Source: CAYLPJ01 sp964385465
GTDB taxonomy: Bacteria; Planctomycetota; Phycisphaerae; SM23-33
Reading direction: 5' to 3'
Assembly: GCA_964385465.1 (NCBI GenBank)
Contig: CAYLPJ010000015.1
Location: 44,054-108,053, forward strand
Length of the DNA stretch: 64,000 bases
Shown here one piece after another: positions 44,410 through 54,014 of the stretch. The translations under genes were made by a program, and so were the position numbers. Position 1 is the stretch's first letter, and each line of letters opens with the position of its first letter. The notes beneath the pieces were generated by a model. The model made no database searches. It was not told the origin of the DNA and worked only from the letters and a program-made list of their open reading frames with translations.

Positions 44410-44470
44410 TTCGTGAGCCTGGGGCTCCAGCGGCAAGACTCTCGTCAAGTGGATCATTCCAGGCGGCTAG

Positions 44471-45346
44471 CAGCCCGTTGAAGAAGGCCGTTTCCCGCTG
44501 GCGCCCGTCAGGCCGCCCTGAGACGCGCGGGGATGGGAGCCATACGCGCGGGAAAGGCCCAGAGGGCGATCTCGGGCCGGACCAGGCCGCGCAGGGCCTT
44601 CCGTAGCGGCCCCAAGACGCGCAAGGCACAACCAGGAAGGGCCCCGAGCCCGTCTTGGATACGCCGCGGCTTGCCGATCCCCGTCACCGTCCGCATCAGC
44701 AGGCCCAGGTTGAATCCGGCTATGTGAATCAGCAGCCGTTTCAGGATGTTCGGATGGCCCCGTGGATGCGTTCGCCGCATCCCGCCCGTCTCGTAGCAGT
44801 GGGCGAACGGCCGCTCCACCAGCTCCCCGCGCTTGCGAAGCAACGCCTTGTCACGCTTGTCGGCCGGCGTCGCCAGGACCCACGTGAAGATCTCCCGGTG
44901 GGTCTCGACGTCGATGCGGTTGCGAATGGCCGACAACCTGGAGTGGTCCGGCGTACCCTCAGTCAGCGAGTAGCCCAGGAACGACCGCAACCCCAGGCTG
45001 TCGGCGCAGCGCCACGCGATGCCGCGTTCGAAGTCGATGCACTCGAAGTAGCCGATCAGCAGCATCCGAATGTACACCCCCGGCGGGATGCCCGGCCGGC
45101 CCAGCGACTCGTGGTAGAACTTCGCGCAGAGGCCCTCGACGAACTCGTCGAAGCCGCGCTCGGCCAGCAGCTCGTTGAGCTTGCTGTAGAACGAATGCCC
45201 CGGTGCCGGCGGCAACGCATCCGTCGCCACCCAGAACTCAGCCTGCCGCTCTCGCTTCCGTCTGCCCATCGCCATCGAACGTCCTTCATGACTTCGAGAC
45301 GCCCCCAGTGTACCATGCCTGTCAAGCGGACTCTTTCGACGGGCTG
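44471..45346 (-). mobile_element. Internally deleted IS1182-like element
   Basis: Terminal inverted repeats flank a decayed transposase: cagcccgttgaagaaggccg (44471-44490) and the reverse complement of 45327-45346 (cagcccgtcgaaagagtccg), 16 of 20 identical. The 876-bp element keeps both ends but lacks the catalytic centre of its transposase, so it can move only in trans. I could not identify a target duplication. Confidence 0.6.
44508..45275 (-). pseudogene. Transposase with catalytic core deleted (IS1182-like)
   Basis: 255 residues from ATG 45275 (AAGGA upstream). Residues 1-125 match the N-terminal DUF772-type domain (FVEGLCAKFYHESLGRPGIP, then RGIAWRCADSLGLRSFLGYS, DHSRLSAIRNRIDVETH). Then, after EIFTWVLAT, the sequence jumps to the C-terminal block KRDKALLRKRGELVERPFAH and GHPNILKRLLIHIAGFNLGL. 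Full-length relatives are about 450 residues; the missing 200 or so include the DDE residues. The joint is in frame, so a short protein could still be made, perhaps binding the element ends. Confidence 0.75.
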
Positions 45347-45536
45347 TCAGCCGGAGGCGGAAGCCTGGGCCAGCGGGAGGCTTGTAAGCCGAGCCCCGGA
45401 ACGGCGGAAGGCTGTGGACGGGCCTCTGCCCCACCTGTCGGGATTCGGCGGGGGAGAGACGGGATCGAGCGATCCCTTGAGAACACCGGAAGACCTGACC
45501 CCGTTGGGAATGCCGAGCCCGGCGGGACTCGATCGA

Positions 45537-48500
45537 TCAGGAATGAAGAGCCTCGCGCAATGCCCCTGAAAGCGAGGAGAGGGAATAGGGCTTCTGGATG
45601 AAATGCACGTCTGCGGACAGGATCCCGTGGTCTGCGATGGAGTCTGCGGGGTAGCCGGACGTGAACAGGCAGCGGATTCCGGGAGAGAACGCATCAATCG
45701 CCCGGTACAGATCCCGGCCGTTCATCTCCGGCATGACAACATCCGTGAACAACAGATCGATCTGCCCGGGGCGGTCCTTCGCCTGTCGAATCGCATCGGA
45801 CGGAGACTCGGCCGCAATGACCTGGTAGCCCAACTGCCGCAGAAGGAACGTGCCAAGCCTCAGGATGGATGCCTCGTCTTCCACCAGCAGAACGGTTTCG
45901 CCTCCCGCAGGGCCGGGGGCGCTGGTTTCCTCGGGCATATCCGGGCTGGCAGGCTCGGCCTGACGGGGCAGGTGGATTGTGAAGGTGGCCCCCTCCCCTG
46001 GCTCGCTGTTCACGGAGATACTTCCCCGGTTCTGGGAGACGATGCCGTACACCGTGGCGAGCCCCAAACCCGTGCCATCGCCGGTCTGCTTGGTTGTGAA
46101 GAAGGGCTCGAACACTCCCAGGCAGGTTTCGGCGTCCATGCCGCACCCATCGTCCGAAACGGTCAACTGAACGTAGTCCCCGGGCGGGGTGGCCTCGGCG
46201 GCAGCAGCCCTCTCGCCAGGGATGGAGACGTTCCTCGTCTCGATCGTCACCGTGCCGACATCCCCGATCGCGTCCCGCGCGTTCACGCACAGGTTGGCGA
46301 GAATCTGCTGAAGCTGCCCCGGGTCCATGCAGATCGGCCAAGCGCCCGGCCCCGGCCGCCAGACCAGGTTGATTCCTTCACCGATAAGCCGTCGCAACAT
46401 CTTCAGCATCCCTTCCACGGCAGCATTCAGGTCCAGTGTTCGGGGAGCGACGGTCTGTTTGCGGGCGAAGGCGAGCAACTGTCGGGTCAGATCGGCCGAG
46501 CGGCTGCCCGCCTGCCGGATCTCCTCCAGCGATTCGCGCAGTGTATCGTCCGGCCCGGCCCTGGTCAGGGCGGACTCCACGTTCCCGAGGATTACGGTGA
46601 GCATGTTGTTGAAGTCGTGAGCGACGCCCCCGGCCAGACGACCGATCGATTCCATCTTCCGGGCATGGGCCAACTGGTCCTGGAGTGCCTGGCGTTCTTC
46701 TTCGGCGTGTTTCTGTTCGGTCGTGTCGCGGACCCACTCCATGAACATCTCCACCTCGCCACGGGAGTCGAGCAACGGGATCACGCGTACGTCGACCCGC
46801 TTGCCTTCGGGCAGGTCCACTTCCTCCTGATGGGGCCGGCCCGTCTCGAGCACCGATCGGGCGCGGCAGTCAGGACAGATGTGATCGAGGCCACGGATCA
46901 CCTCGTAGCACTTCTTGCCAGGCGTTCGACGCTCCTCCGGTACGGCGGCAAACCCCTGCCAGTTGCAGTACAGCACGTTCATCTCGCAGTCCTGGATCAG
47001 GATCATGTCCGGAACGACGGCAAGCATCCGCTCGAAGCGGTCCTTGCTCTCGAGCAACTCCTGCCGAGCTTGATGACGTTCCGTCGTATCCTGCACGAAC
47101 CCCAGAAGCCGCCCCTCGCTCAATCGGACCGCGTCGACACTCCACCAACGCTTTTCTCCGTTCTTATGAAGGAAAGCCTCCTCTCCCGATGCGTGTCCCG
47201 TCTCCAGCACTGTCTGGAAGTGCTCCAGTCCTTGCTGCCTCGACTCGGGAGCCAGGATGTCCGAGATCTCCATCTGGAGCAACTCGTCCTCGTCGTAACC
47301 GCTGATCCTGCTGGCCGCCGGATTCACCTCGCGATACCGCCCCTCCCGGTCGGCGATGAATACGCCATAGGGGGCGTTCTCCACATAGCTGCGCCACTTG
47401 GCCTCACTCTTCTTGAGACTGTCCTCCGCCCGCAGCCGCTCCGTCAGGTCACGACAGAAGCACACGAACCGCTCGTCCGGCGCGGACAGGTAGGTGACCG
47501 ATATCTCGATCGGGACCCCACCCCCGCCACCCTTGCAGGCATGCTCGGTAACAAACAACTGGGTGCCGACCTGCCTCAGTTCGGCCATGCGGTCTGCGAC
47601 CGCGGCTTCATCGTCAAGTGTGTCCACCTCCCAGATCGTCCGCTCCAGGAGTTCGCCGCGGGTATATCCCACCATGCGACAGTAGGCTTCGTTCGCCTCC
47701 GTGATGCGCCCGCCGCCATCGACGGTGATGATCCCTTCCCCGGCGGTCTGGAGAACAGCCCGCAGATAGGCTTCGTTGCGCTTCCGTTCCTCGGCGGCTT
47801 CCCTCTGCCGCGTGATGTCCTGTATCGTCCCGCGCAGGGAATAGCCGCCGGCTCCCTTCTCGGACGATGGCTCGCAGATGCAGCGGACCCATTTCGACGT
47901 GCCCGACGGCAGGGACAACGGGAGCTCAATGTCAAAGGGAATCCCCTCCTGGACCGCACGATCGTTCGCCGAGTGAAATGCCTCCAGGTGGTCTTCGTAG
48001 AGGTCCGCATACTCCTGCGGCATGATCGGCCCGTCGGCCGGGTCTCGCTCGTAGATCCGGTAGAGTTCGTCCGACCAGGTGAGCACCCCGGAAGCGGGGT
48101 CAAAGGACCAGTTGCCGATCCCCGCCATCCGCTGGGCCAGGCGAAGCTCCGCATGGCTCGCTTCCCGCTCCTTCTCGATGCGACGTCGTAGAACGATCTC
48201 CCCGATGATCCTGGCCGTTGTGTGCAGCCGCTGCTTCGCGATGTTCACCAGGAAAGGCGGGCGTGCCCGGTACTCGGCCGCTTTCGCCGCAAGCACCTCT
48301 GCCGAGACGCCGTAGCGGCTGGCGATTGCCGACAGTTCCTGCTCGCCGGTCGGCGGAGATCCGAACCCGAAGTTGATGGCCCCCACGACCTCGCTGCCCG
48401 CATGGATCGGCACGGCATAGATGCGGATGCCGCCGCGGCATTGGATTTCCACCGGTCTGCCGCTCTCGATGGCCGGCAGAGACGCGTCGGTCCAGCAGGA

Positions 48501-49193
48501 CTCGTGACACAGCCATCCTCCACTCGCAAGTGCCTCGCGGTTGTCCTCCGTATCGCACAGTTGCCGCGAGGCCAGGTCCAGTGCGGAGCACCACGAAGAG
48601 GAGAGAATGCCGAGCGCATAGTCCCCGTTCCGTTCGTACACCGCTGCGGAGGAATCCAGGAGGTTCAGGAAGTCGCTCACCAGGTCGCGCAGCGTCTCTA
48701 CGCCGACCGCATCCCGGATCTCGTGCACCGTTGCGGCCATGGACAGGTCGCCATAGGGGGGCGTTCGATGGTCGGCCCTGCCGGTTCCCGGCGTGCCCGA
48801 AAACAGCAGCCACTCGATCGATGCGAGGTCCTGCTGGGCACTGCAAAGCTCCGTGATGTCCTGGACAATGCAGGCCAACTGTCCATCGACCGGCCGGTAG
48901 GCCGTCACCTGCAGCCACTTGTCGAGGGAATCAACGTACGTGCGGAACTGAACCGACTCCCCCGACTTCATCACGCGATCATACCGCTCGATCCACCCCT
49001 TCTCGTCAGCGGGGAATACGTCCCGAATCGTCCGCCCGATGACCTCCGGCCCCAGTCCCGTGGCTTGCTCAAAGGCCGGGTTGATTCTCAGGAACCGGTA
49101 GTCGACAGGGCCTCCTCTTTCGTCCGGAATCACCTCGCAGACAGCGAACCCGTTCCGCATCGCTCGCAACAGCGCTTCGCATGCATGCTCCAT
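45537..49193 (-). CDS. Hybrid sensor histidine kinase: PAS, PocR, four PAS, kinase, receiver
   Basis: 1218 residues from ATG 49193 (a TTG 15 bp earlier is less likely). PAS1 spans about 10-110. A PocR-type ligand domain (about 150-330) carries CDTEDNREA and the paired cysteines WLCHESCW. Four more PAS units follow at about 340-450, 465-585, 590-705 and 715-825; the last has a CPDC motif (HICPDCRARS). Then HisKA with phospho-acceptor His859 (GGVAHDFNNML), a HATPase with DPGQLQQILANL, GCGMD and GLGLATVYGI, and a C-terminal receiver with Asp1151 (LLFTDVVMPEMNG). No membrane helix is seen, so it is a cytoplasmic sensor. The partner regulator is unknown; it is not adjacent to one. Confidence 0.92.
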   Translation of the reverse strand: MEHACEALLRAMRNGFAVCEVIPDERGGPVDYRFLRINPAFEQATGLGPEVIGRTIRDVFPADEKGWIERYDRVMKSGESVQFRTYVDSLDKWLQVTAYRPVDGQLACIVQDITELCSAQQDLASIEWLLFSGTPGTGRADHRTPPYGDLSMAATVHEIRDAVGVETLRDLVSDFLNLLDSSAAVYERNGDYALGILSSSWCSALDLASRQLCDTEDNREALASGGWLCHESCWTDASLPAIESGRPVEIQCRGGIRIYAVPIHAGSEVVGAINFGFGSPPTGEQELSAIASRYGVSAEVLAAKAAEYRARPPFLVNIAKQRLHTTARIIGEIVLRRRIEKEREASHAELRLAQRMAGIGNWSFDPASGVLTWSDELYRIYERDPADGPIMPQEYADLYEDHLEAFHSANDRAVQEGIPFDIELPLSLPSGTSKWVRCICEPSSEKGAGGYSLRGTIQDITRQREAAEERKRNEAYLRAVLQTAGEGIITVDGGGRITEANEAYCRMVGYTRGELLERTIWEVDTLDDEAAVADRMAELRQVGTQLFVTEHACKGGGGGVPIEISVTYLSAPDERFVCFCRDLTERLRAEDSLKKSEAKWRSYVENAPYGVFIADREGRYREVNPAASRISGYDEDELLQMEISDILAPESRQQGLEHFQTVLETGHASGEEAFLHKNGEKRWWSVDAVRLSEGRLLGFVQDTTERHQARQELLESKDRFERMLAVVPDMILIQDCEMNVLYCNWQGFAAVPEERRTPGKKCYEVIRGLDHICPDCRARSVLETGRPHQEEVDLPEGKRVDVRVIPLLDSRGEVEMFMEWVRDTTEQKHAEEERQALQDQLAHARKMESIGRLAGGVAHDFNNMLTVILGNVESALTRAGPDDTLRESLEEIRQAGSRSADLTRQLLAFARKQTVAPRTLDLNAAVEGMLKMLRRLIGEGINLVWRPGPGAWPICMDPGQLQQILANLCVNARDAIGDVGTVTIETRNVSIPGERAAAAEATPPGDYVQLTVSDDGCGMDAETCLGVFEPFFTTKQTGDGTGLGLATVYGIVSQNRGSISVNSEPGEGATFTIHLPRQAEPASPDMPEETSAPGPAGGETVLLVEDEASILRLGTFLLRQLGYQVIAAESPSDAIRQAKDRPGQIDLLFTDVVMPEMNGRDLYRAIDAFSPGIRCLFTSGYPADSIADHGILSADVHFIQKPYSLSSLSGALREALHS

Positions 49194-49314
49194 GGCTATC
49201 GTACCCAAGCCAGCGAGGAAATCAGGCGATGAGTCCTCAGTATATCACCGTGCGGGCGCCCTTACACGCCCGTTCTCCTGCCCCCTTGAGCATGGGATCG
49301 GCCGCGTGACGCCG

Positions 49315-51585
49315 TCAGACGAGGTTCATCGGGTCGGGGTCGGCGAGGAGGTCGGCGGGGTTGTCGCGGGTGAGGGGTTCCATGCGGCCGAGCAGGGCGC
49401 GCTGGATGATCCCGGGGGTCCTGGCCAGCAGGATGATCTGGAAGCGGAAGGTGCCCCGGATCTTGAACACCCCGGCCGGCTCGGGGCCCCACATCTCGAC
49501 CTCGGGGGGCAGCAGTTTCCGCAGCGCGTCGGCCAGTTCGTTGGCGCCGGCCTGGGCGCGGTCGGCCTTGGCGTGGCGGGCGACGAACCGGACCATCCGC
49601 CGGAACGGGGGCAGGTGGGCCTCCTCCCGCAGCGGCAGCTCCCAGGCGGCGAAGCCCGCGTAGTCGTGCGTCGCGGCGTACTGGATGGCCGGCTCGTCCT
49701 CGTGCAGCGTCTGGACGATGACCTCGCCGGGCAGTTCGGCCCTTCCGGCCCGGCCGGCGACCTGCACGATGAGCTGGAACGTCCGCTCGGCGGCGCGGAA
49801 GTCCGGGATGGTCAGGGACGTGTCGGCCGAGACGACCCCCACCAGCGAGACGCGTGGGAAATCGAGCCCCTTGCCCACCATCTGCGTCCCGAGCAGGATG
49901 TCCAGCTCGCCGGCGGCGAAGGCGTCGAAGACCTGGCGGAACTGCCTCGGGGAGGTCATGGTGTCGCTGTCCATCCTCGCCACGGCGGCGGCGGGGAACT
50001 TGCGGGTCAGCTCGTCGCCGATCCGCTGGATGCCCAGCCCGAACAGCAGCAGCTTGCCGTCGCACGCCGGGCAGGCCTCGGGCAGGTGGGTGGTCTCCTG
50101 GCAGTAGTGGCAGAGGCAGATCTGGGTGGCCTGGTGGAAGACCATCGGGCGGGTGCACTGCTCGCACTCGTACATCCACTGGCACTTGGGGCAGAAGACG
50201 TAGCTGGCATAGCCGCGGCGGTTCATCAGCAGGATGACCTGCTCCCCGCGGTCCAGCGCCCCGGCGATCCGGTGGGTCAGCGTCGCGCCGAGCAGTTCCA
50301 CGCGCCCCGGCTGGATCTCCTTGCGGAGGTTGACGATCCGCAGGGCGGGCATGGGCAGCCCGCGGACGCGGCGCGGCAGGCGGACGAGGCGGTACCTGCC
50401 CAGTTTCGCGTTGCGGGCGGACTCCAGCGACGGCGTCGCCGAGCCCAGCAGCACGGGCACGCCGGCGAGGGCGGCGCGTTTGACGGCCACGTCGCGGGCG
50501 TGGTACGGCGGGGCGTTGTCCTGCTTGTAGGAGCCCTCGTGCTCCTCGTCGACGACGATCAGCCCGAGGTTGCGGGCGGGGGCGAAGACGGCGCTCCGGG
50601 GCCCGACGACCACGGCGGCGTGCCCGTCGCGGATCTGCTGGTAGTAGAACGCCCGCTGGGTGTCGGTCAGCCCGCTGTGCAGGACGGCCACGCGGGGCAG
50701 GCGGGTGAGCAGGCGGTGGAGCGTCTGGGTGGCCAGGGCGATCTCGGGGACCATGAGGATGGCCTGTCGCCCGGCGGCGATGACCTTGCGGATGGCGCGG
50801 ACGTACACCTCCGTCTTGCCGCTGCCGGTCACGCCGTGCAGCAGCGTGGCGGAGAAGCCGGCGTCGAGGGCGGCCTCGACGGCGGCGAGGGCGGCGGCCT
50901 GGTCGTCGTTGAGCTCGAACGGGTCGGGGACGACCTCCTCGCTGAGCCGGTCGAGGCGCACGGCCCGGCTCTCCATGCGGACCAGGCCCCTGCCGCGGAG
51001 GCGGCGCAGGCTCTCCCGCGCGTTGGCGCGGGCGGTCTGGCAATGGTCCAGGAGCGTCTCGGCCGGGAGGCTCTCGACGCCCTGGCGGCGGGCCTCGAGC
51101 AGCTCGTCGAGCAGGCGCCGCTGCCGCGAGCCGAGCGTGGCCGGCCAGTCCCCCGGCTCGCTGTCCAGCAGCACGACCGTCTCGGTCCGGGGGGGCTTGC
51201 GCCCCACGGCCGAGGGGATCATCGCCGCCAGGGCCATGCCCGGCGGCGTGAGGTAGTACTCGCTGAGCCACTGCCCGAGGCGCCAGAGGCCGTCGTCGAA
51301 CTGCGATTCGTCATCGAGGGTCTCCCCCACGCGCTTGAGGGCGTGCTCGCCCGGGCGCCGCAGCGTGTCGGTGACGAAGCCCAGCCGCATCCGCCGCCCG
51401 CGGCCGAAAGACACACGCACGCGCTGCCCGACGGACGGCTCGCCGAACGCCTCGGGCCAGAGGTAGTCGAACGTCCCCCAGACGTTGGCGGCGACGGCGA
51501 CGCCGACGACGCGTGCGGCCGGATCGACGGCCACCGCCTCCGACGGCGGCGATTCGGACTCGGGTTCATCGAAGAGTTTGGGCAT
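49315..51585 (-). CDS. priA: Primosomal protein N' (replication restart helicase PriA)
   Basis: 756 residues from ATG 51585. The N-terminal DNA-binding part (about 30-130) includes FDYLWPEAFG and GQRVRVSFGRG. The superfamily 2 helicase core has Walker A HGVTGSGKTEVYVRAI and the DEEH box (LIVVDEEHEGSYKQD). Zinc-binding cysteines follow in CPKCQWMYECEQC and CHYCQET...CPACDG. The downstream motifs GTQMVGKGLDFPRV and VAGRAGR are intact. PriA reloads the replisome at stalled forks. A promoter ends 6 bp before the ATG, so the mRNA may be leaderless. Confidence 0.95.
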   Translation of the reverse strand: MPKLFDEPESESPPSEAVAVDPAARVVGVAVAANVWGTFDYLWPEAFGEPSVGQRVRVSFGRGRRMRLGFVTDTLRRPGEHALKRVGETLDDESQFDDGLWRLGQWLSEYYLTPPGMALAAMIPSAVGRKPPRTETVVLLDSEPGDWPATLGSRQRRLLDELLEARRQGVESLPAETLLDHCQTARANARESLRRLRGRGLVRMESRAVRLDRLSEEVVPDPFELNDDQAAALAAVEAALDAGFSATLLHGVTGSGKTEVYVRAIRKVIAAGRQAILMVPEIALATQTLHRLLTRLPRVAVLHSGLTDTQRAFYYQQIRDGHAAVVVGPRSAVFAPARNLGLIVVDEEHEGSYKQDNAPPYHARDVAVKRAALAGVPVLLGSATPSLESARNAKLGRYRLVRLPRRVRGLPMPALRIVNLRKEIQPGRVELLGATLTHRIAGALDRGEQVILLMNRRGYASYVFCPKCQWMYECEQCTRPMVFHQATQICLCHYCQETTHLPEACPACDGKLLLFGLGIQRIGDELTRKFPAAAVARMDSDTMTSPRQFRQVFDAFAAGELDILLGTQMVGKGLDFPRVSLVGVVSADTSLTIPDFRAAERTFQLIVQVAGRAGRAELPGEVIVQTLHEDEPAIQYAATHDYAGFAAWELPLREEAHLPPFRRMVRFVARHAKADRAQAGANELADALRKLLPPEVEMWGPEPAGVFKIRGTFRFQIILLARTPGIIQRALLGRMEPLTRDNPADLLADPDPMNLV

Positions 51586-51591
51586 TCGGGC

Positions 51592-51621
51592 ATCGTACCG
51601 CCCCGCCCCGGCGGGGTCCAA
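51592..51621 (-). promoter_or_regulatory. Promoter giving a possibly leaderless priA transcript
   Basis: On the minus strand TTGGAC (51621-51616), 18 bp, TACGAT (51597-51592), then 6 bp to the ATG. Confidence 0.55.
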
Positions 51622-51696
51622 CCCGGGCGCCGTGGGCGTTTCGCGCAGCTCCGCCGGGCGCCGTGGGCGTTTCGCGAACGCCCGCCCCCTCGCGCC

Positions 51697-53163
51697 CTAC
51701 CGCTTCTTCCTGCCCTTGCGGAGCTCGGCGACGGTCTTGGTCTTCAACCGCGCCGCGCCGCGGGTCTTCTTCGTCCCCAGCCGCTTCGGCGCCGACGCCA
51801 GGCGCTTCTTCGCTCGCCGGACCTCCTTGCGGTACTGGGGCAGCCACCGGGCCTGGGCGATCAGCATCTCGTCGGTCATCTGCGAAATCTCTTCCGGGTC
51901 GCAGACCGCACCGACCAGCGGGTCCATCATCATCGCCTGCTTGAGCAGGGCCACGTCCGCGTGAACCGCCGCCTCCACCGACAGGCGCTGGACGTTGATC
52001 GACACGTCGCACACGGCCGCACAGCCCGGCGGCAGGTCGCCGACGATGGGGATGTTCACGCCGTTGCGGTCGACATATCCGGGGACCTCGACGACGGCGT
52101 CGTCTGGCAGGTTGGTGATGCAGCCCTCGTTGGGCACGTTGAAGTGCCCGCGGTAGCAGCGCCCGGTCTCGAGCCCCTCGATGATGTAGCTGCCGTGCTC
52201 GTGGCTGCGGTTGTCCGGGCCGATCGGCGGGTCCTCGGCCTCCATCCACTCGGGGAAGTCGGTCTCGAACCAGTTGCGGTTCTCGGTGCAGACGCGGAGG
52301 TAGCCGCCGGTCTCGCCGTGGATCCACGTATCCAGGCTGATCCACTTGCGGATGTCCTTCGGTCGCTTGCGGTACCAGGGCACGTACTCGCTGAGGTGCC
52401 CGTTGGACTCGGTGCTGTAGTAGCCGAACCGCTTGAGCATGTCGATGCGGACCTTCTCGGTCTTGGAGAACTTCGGGTGGCTCTCGAAGGCCTTGACCAG
52501 CTCGTCGGCGGTGACCAGGCGCCCCTTGTAGATGATCTGGACATACCACGTCTGGTGGTTGATCCCGGCACAGAGGATGTCCACCTCGCTCTTGTCCTTG
52601 GCCCCGAGGACCGAGGCGATCTGCGCGTGGCCGCCCTGGACGCCGTGGCAGAGCCCGATGGTGGGCACGTGCCCGTACAGGTTGGCCGCCCATGTGTTCA
52701 TCGCGTTGGGGTTGGCGTAGTTGAGCAACAGCGCGTTGTTGTCGGCGACCTCGCGGATGTCCTTGCAGAAATCGAGGATGCAGGGGATGTTCCGCTGGCC
52801 GTACATGATCCCCCCGGCGCAGAGCGTGTCGCCGACGCACTGGTCCACGCCGTACTTGAGGGGGATGTCGATGTCGAGCTGGAAGGCCTCGAGCCCGCCG
52901 ATGCGGGTGCAGTTGATGACGTAGTCGGCGCCGTCGAGCGCGCGGCGCCGGTCGATCGTGGAGGTGACCTTCGCGCCCTTGCACCCGGGGTTGTTGCCCA
53001 GGTCCTTCTTGCAGAGCTTGACGACCATGTCGAGGTTGTGCTTGCTGATGTCGTGCAGCGCGAAGTGCGTGTCGCGCAGCTCCTCGACGGCGAGGATGTC
53101 GCGGAACAGCCGCCGCGTGAACCCCACGCTGCCGGCCCCGATGAACGCTACCTTGATGGCCAT
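51697..53163 (-). CDS. Family GH4 alpha-glucosidase/alpha-galactosidase
   Basis: 488 residues from ATG 53163 (GGAG upstream). GH4 enzymes use NAD and a metal. Seen here are the Rossmann motif FIGAGSVGFTRRLFRDI (7-23), NYANPNAMNTWA, and the metal-binding pair Cys198/His203 (LCAGINHQTW). The 440-residue core resembles AglA/MelA types acting on alpha-glucosides or alpha-galactosides. The last 50 residues are an unusual, strongly basic tail (RRAKKRLASAPKRLG, then VAELRKGRKKR) not expected in the family; it may bind nucleic acid or membranes. Cytoplasmic, standing alone, divergent from tmk. Confidence 0.9.
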   Translation of the reverse strand: MAIKVAFIGAGSVGFTRRLFRDILAVEELRDTHFALHDISKHNLDMVVKLCKKDLGNNPGCKGAKVTSTIDRRRALDGADYVINCTRIGGLEAFQLDIDIPLKYGVDQCVGDTLCAGGIMYGQRNIPCILDFCKDIREVADNNALLLNYANPNAMNTWAANLYGHVPTIGLCHGVQGGHAQIASVLGAKDKSEVDILCAGINHQTWYVQIIYKGRLVTADELVKAFESHPKFSKTEKVRIDMLKRFGYYSTESNGHLSEYVPWYRKRPKDIRKWISLDTWIHGETGGYLRVCTENRNWFETDFPEWMEAEDPPIGPDNRSHEHGSYIIEGLETGRCYRGHFNVPNEGCITNLPDDAVVEVPGYVDRNGVNIPIVGDLPPGCAAVCDVSINVQRLSVEAAVHADVALLKQAMMMDPLVGAVCDPEEISQMTDEMLIAQARWLPQYRKEVRRAKKRLASAPKRLGTKKTRGAARLKTKTVAELRKGRKKR

Positions 53164-53317
53164 GCGATGATCTCCGGTATGGGAACGTGATACGGGCGTT
53201 GTAGTCCGGCGGCGTCCCGCGCACAACCCCGCGGCGCCAAAACCGCGCGGCGCGGCGCCGGCGGCGGACGCGGCGCTCCGTTCGGGCAGAGCCGGGCGAA
53301 GCCGGCCCGGCGGGCGG

Positions 53318-53346
53318 TTGTAAAGCGGCGGGTCGTTCGAGATACT
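53318..53346 (+). promoter_or_regulatory. Promoter of the tmk-holB-ABC run
   Basis: TTGTAA (53318-53323), 17 bp, GATACT (53341-53346), 26 bp before the tmk ATG. Confidence 0.55.
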
Positions 53347-53372
53347 GTCCCCCCGCGGACCGGAGAGCGCGT

Positions 53373-54014
53373 ATGGAAGAGCTGGCGCAGAAACTCGCCG
53401 GGCGGTTCGTCGTCATCGACGGGCCCGACGGCGCCGGAAAGAGCACGCAGGCGGCCCTGCTGGGCGAGCGGCTTCGCTCGGCCGGGGCGGTCGTGCGCCA
53501 GGTCCGCGACCCCGGCGGGACCGCCATCGGCGACCGTATCCGCGCGATCCTGCTGGACCGCGCCCACGCGGAGATGGCCGTCGAGTGCGAGCTGATGCTC
53601 TACATGGCCAGCCGGGCACAGCTCGCCGCCGAGGTCATCCGCCCGGCCCTGGCCGAGGGCGCCTGCGTGCTGGGCGACCGCTACATCTCCTCGACCGTCG
53701 CCTACCAGGGCGCAGGCGGCGTGCCCGCCGAGACCGTCCGCCGCGCCGGCGAGCTGGCCGTCGGGGAGACCTGGCCGGACCTGACGGTCATCCTGGACCT
53801 GCCCAGCGAGGCCGGCCTGGCCCGCATCGGCCCCGCCGACGCCCACGACCGCATGGAGGCCAAGGGCGCCGACTTCCACCGCCGCGTCCGCGAGAGCTTC
53901 CTGCTCCAGGCCCGCCAGGACCGCGCGCATCACACCGTCGTGGACGCCGCCGGCGACGTGCAGGCCGTCCACGGACGCATCCTCGACGCCCTGCGAACCT
54001 GGACCGCACCATGA
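53373..54014 (+). CDS. tmk: Thymidylate kinase
   Basis: 213 residues from ATG 53373 (GGAGAG upstream). P-loop GPDGAGKST (17-25), the DR(Y) site LGDRYISSTVAYQG (about 98-111) and the LID-region arginine in HDRMEAKG are all present, and the length is normal. It phosphorylates dTMP to dTDP for DNA synthesis. The stop overlaps the holB start (ATGA), a pairing conserved in many bacteria. Confidence 0.96.
   Translation: MEELAQKLAGRFVVIDGPDGAGKSTQAALLGERLRSAGAVVRQVRDPGGTAIGDRIRAILLDRAHAEMAVECELMLYMASRAQLAAEVIRPALAEGACVLGDRYISSTVAYQGAGGVPAETVRRAGELAVGETWPDLTVILDLPSEAGLARIGPADAHDRMEAKGADFHRRVRESFLLQARQDRAHHTVVDAAGDVQAVHGRILDALRTWTAP

Noticed and set aside
45603..48191. 862-codon plus-strand open frame
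   Set aside because: Antisense to the hybrid kinase, no motifs.
49192..53190. 1332-codon plus-strand open frame
   Set aside because: Covers priA and GH4 in antisense; both of those have full motif sets.
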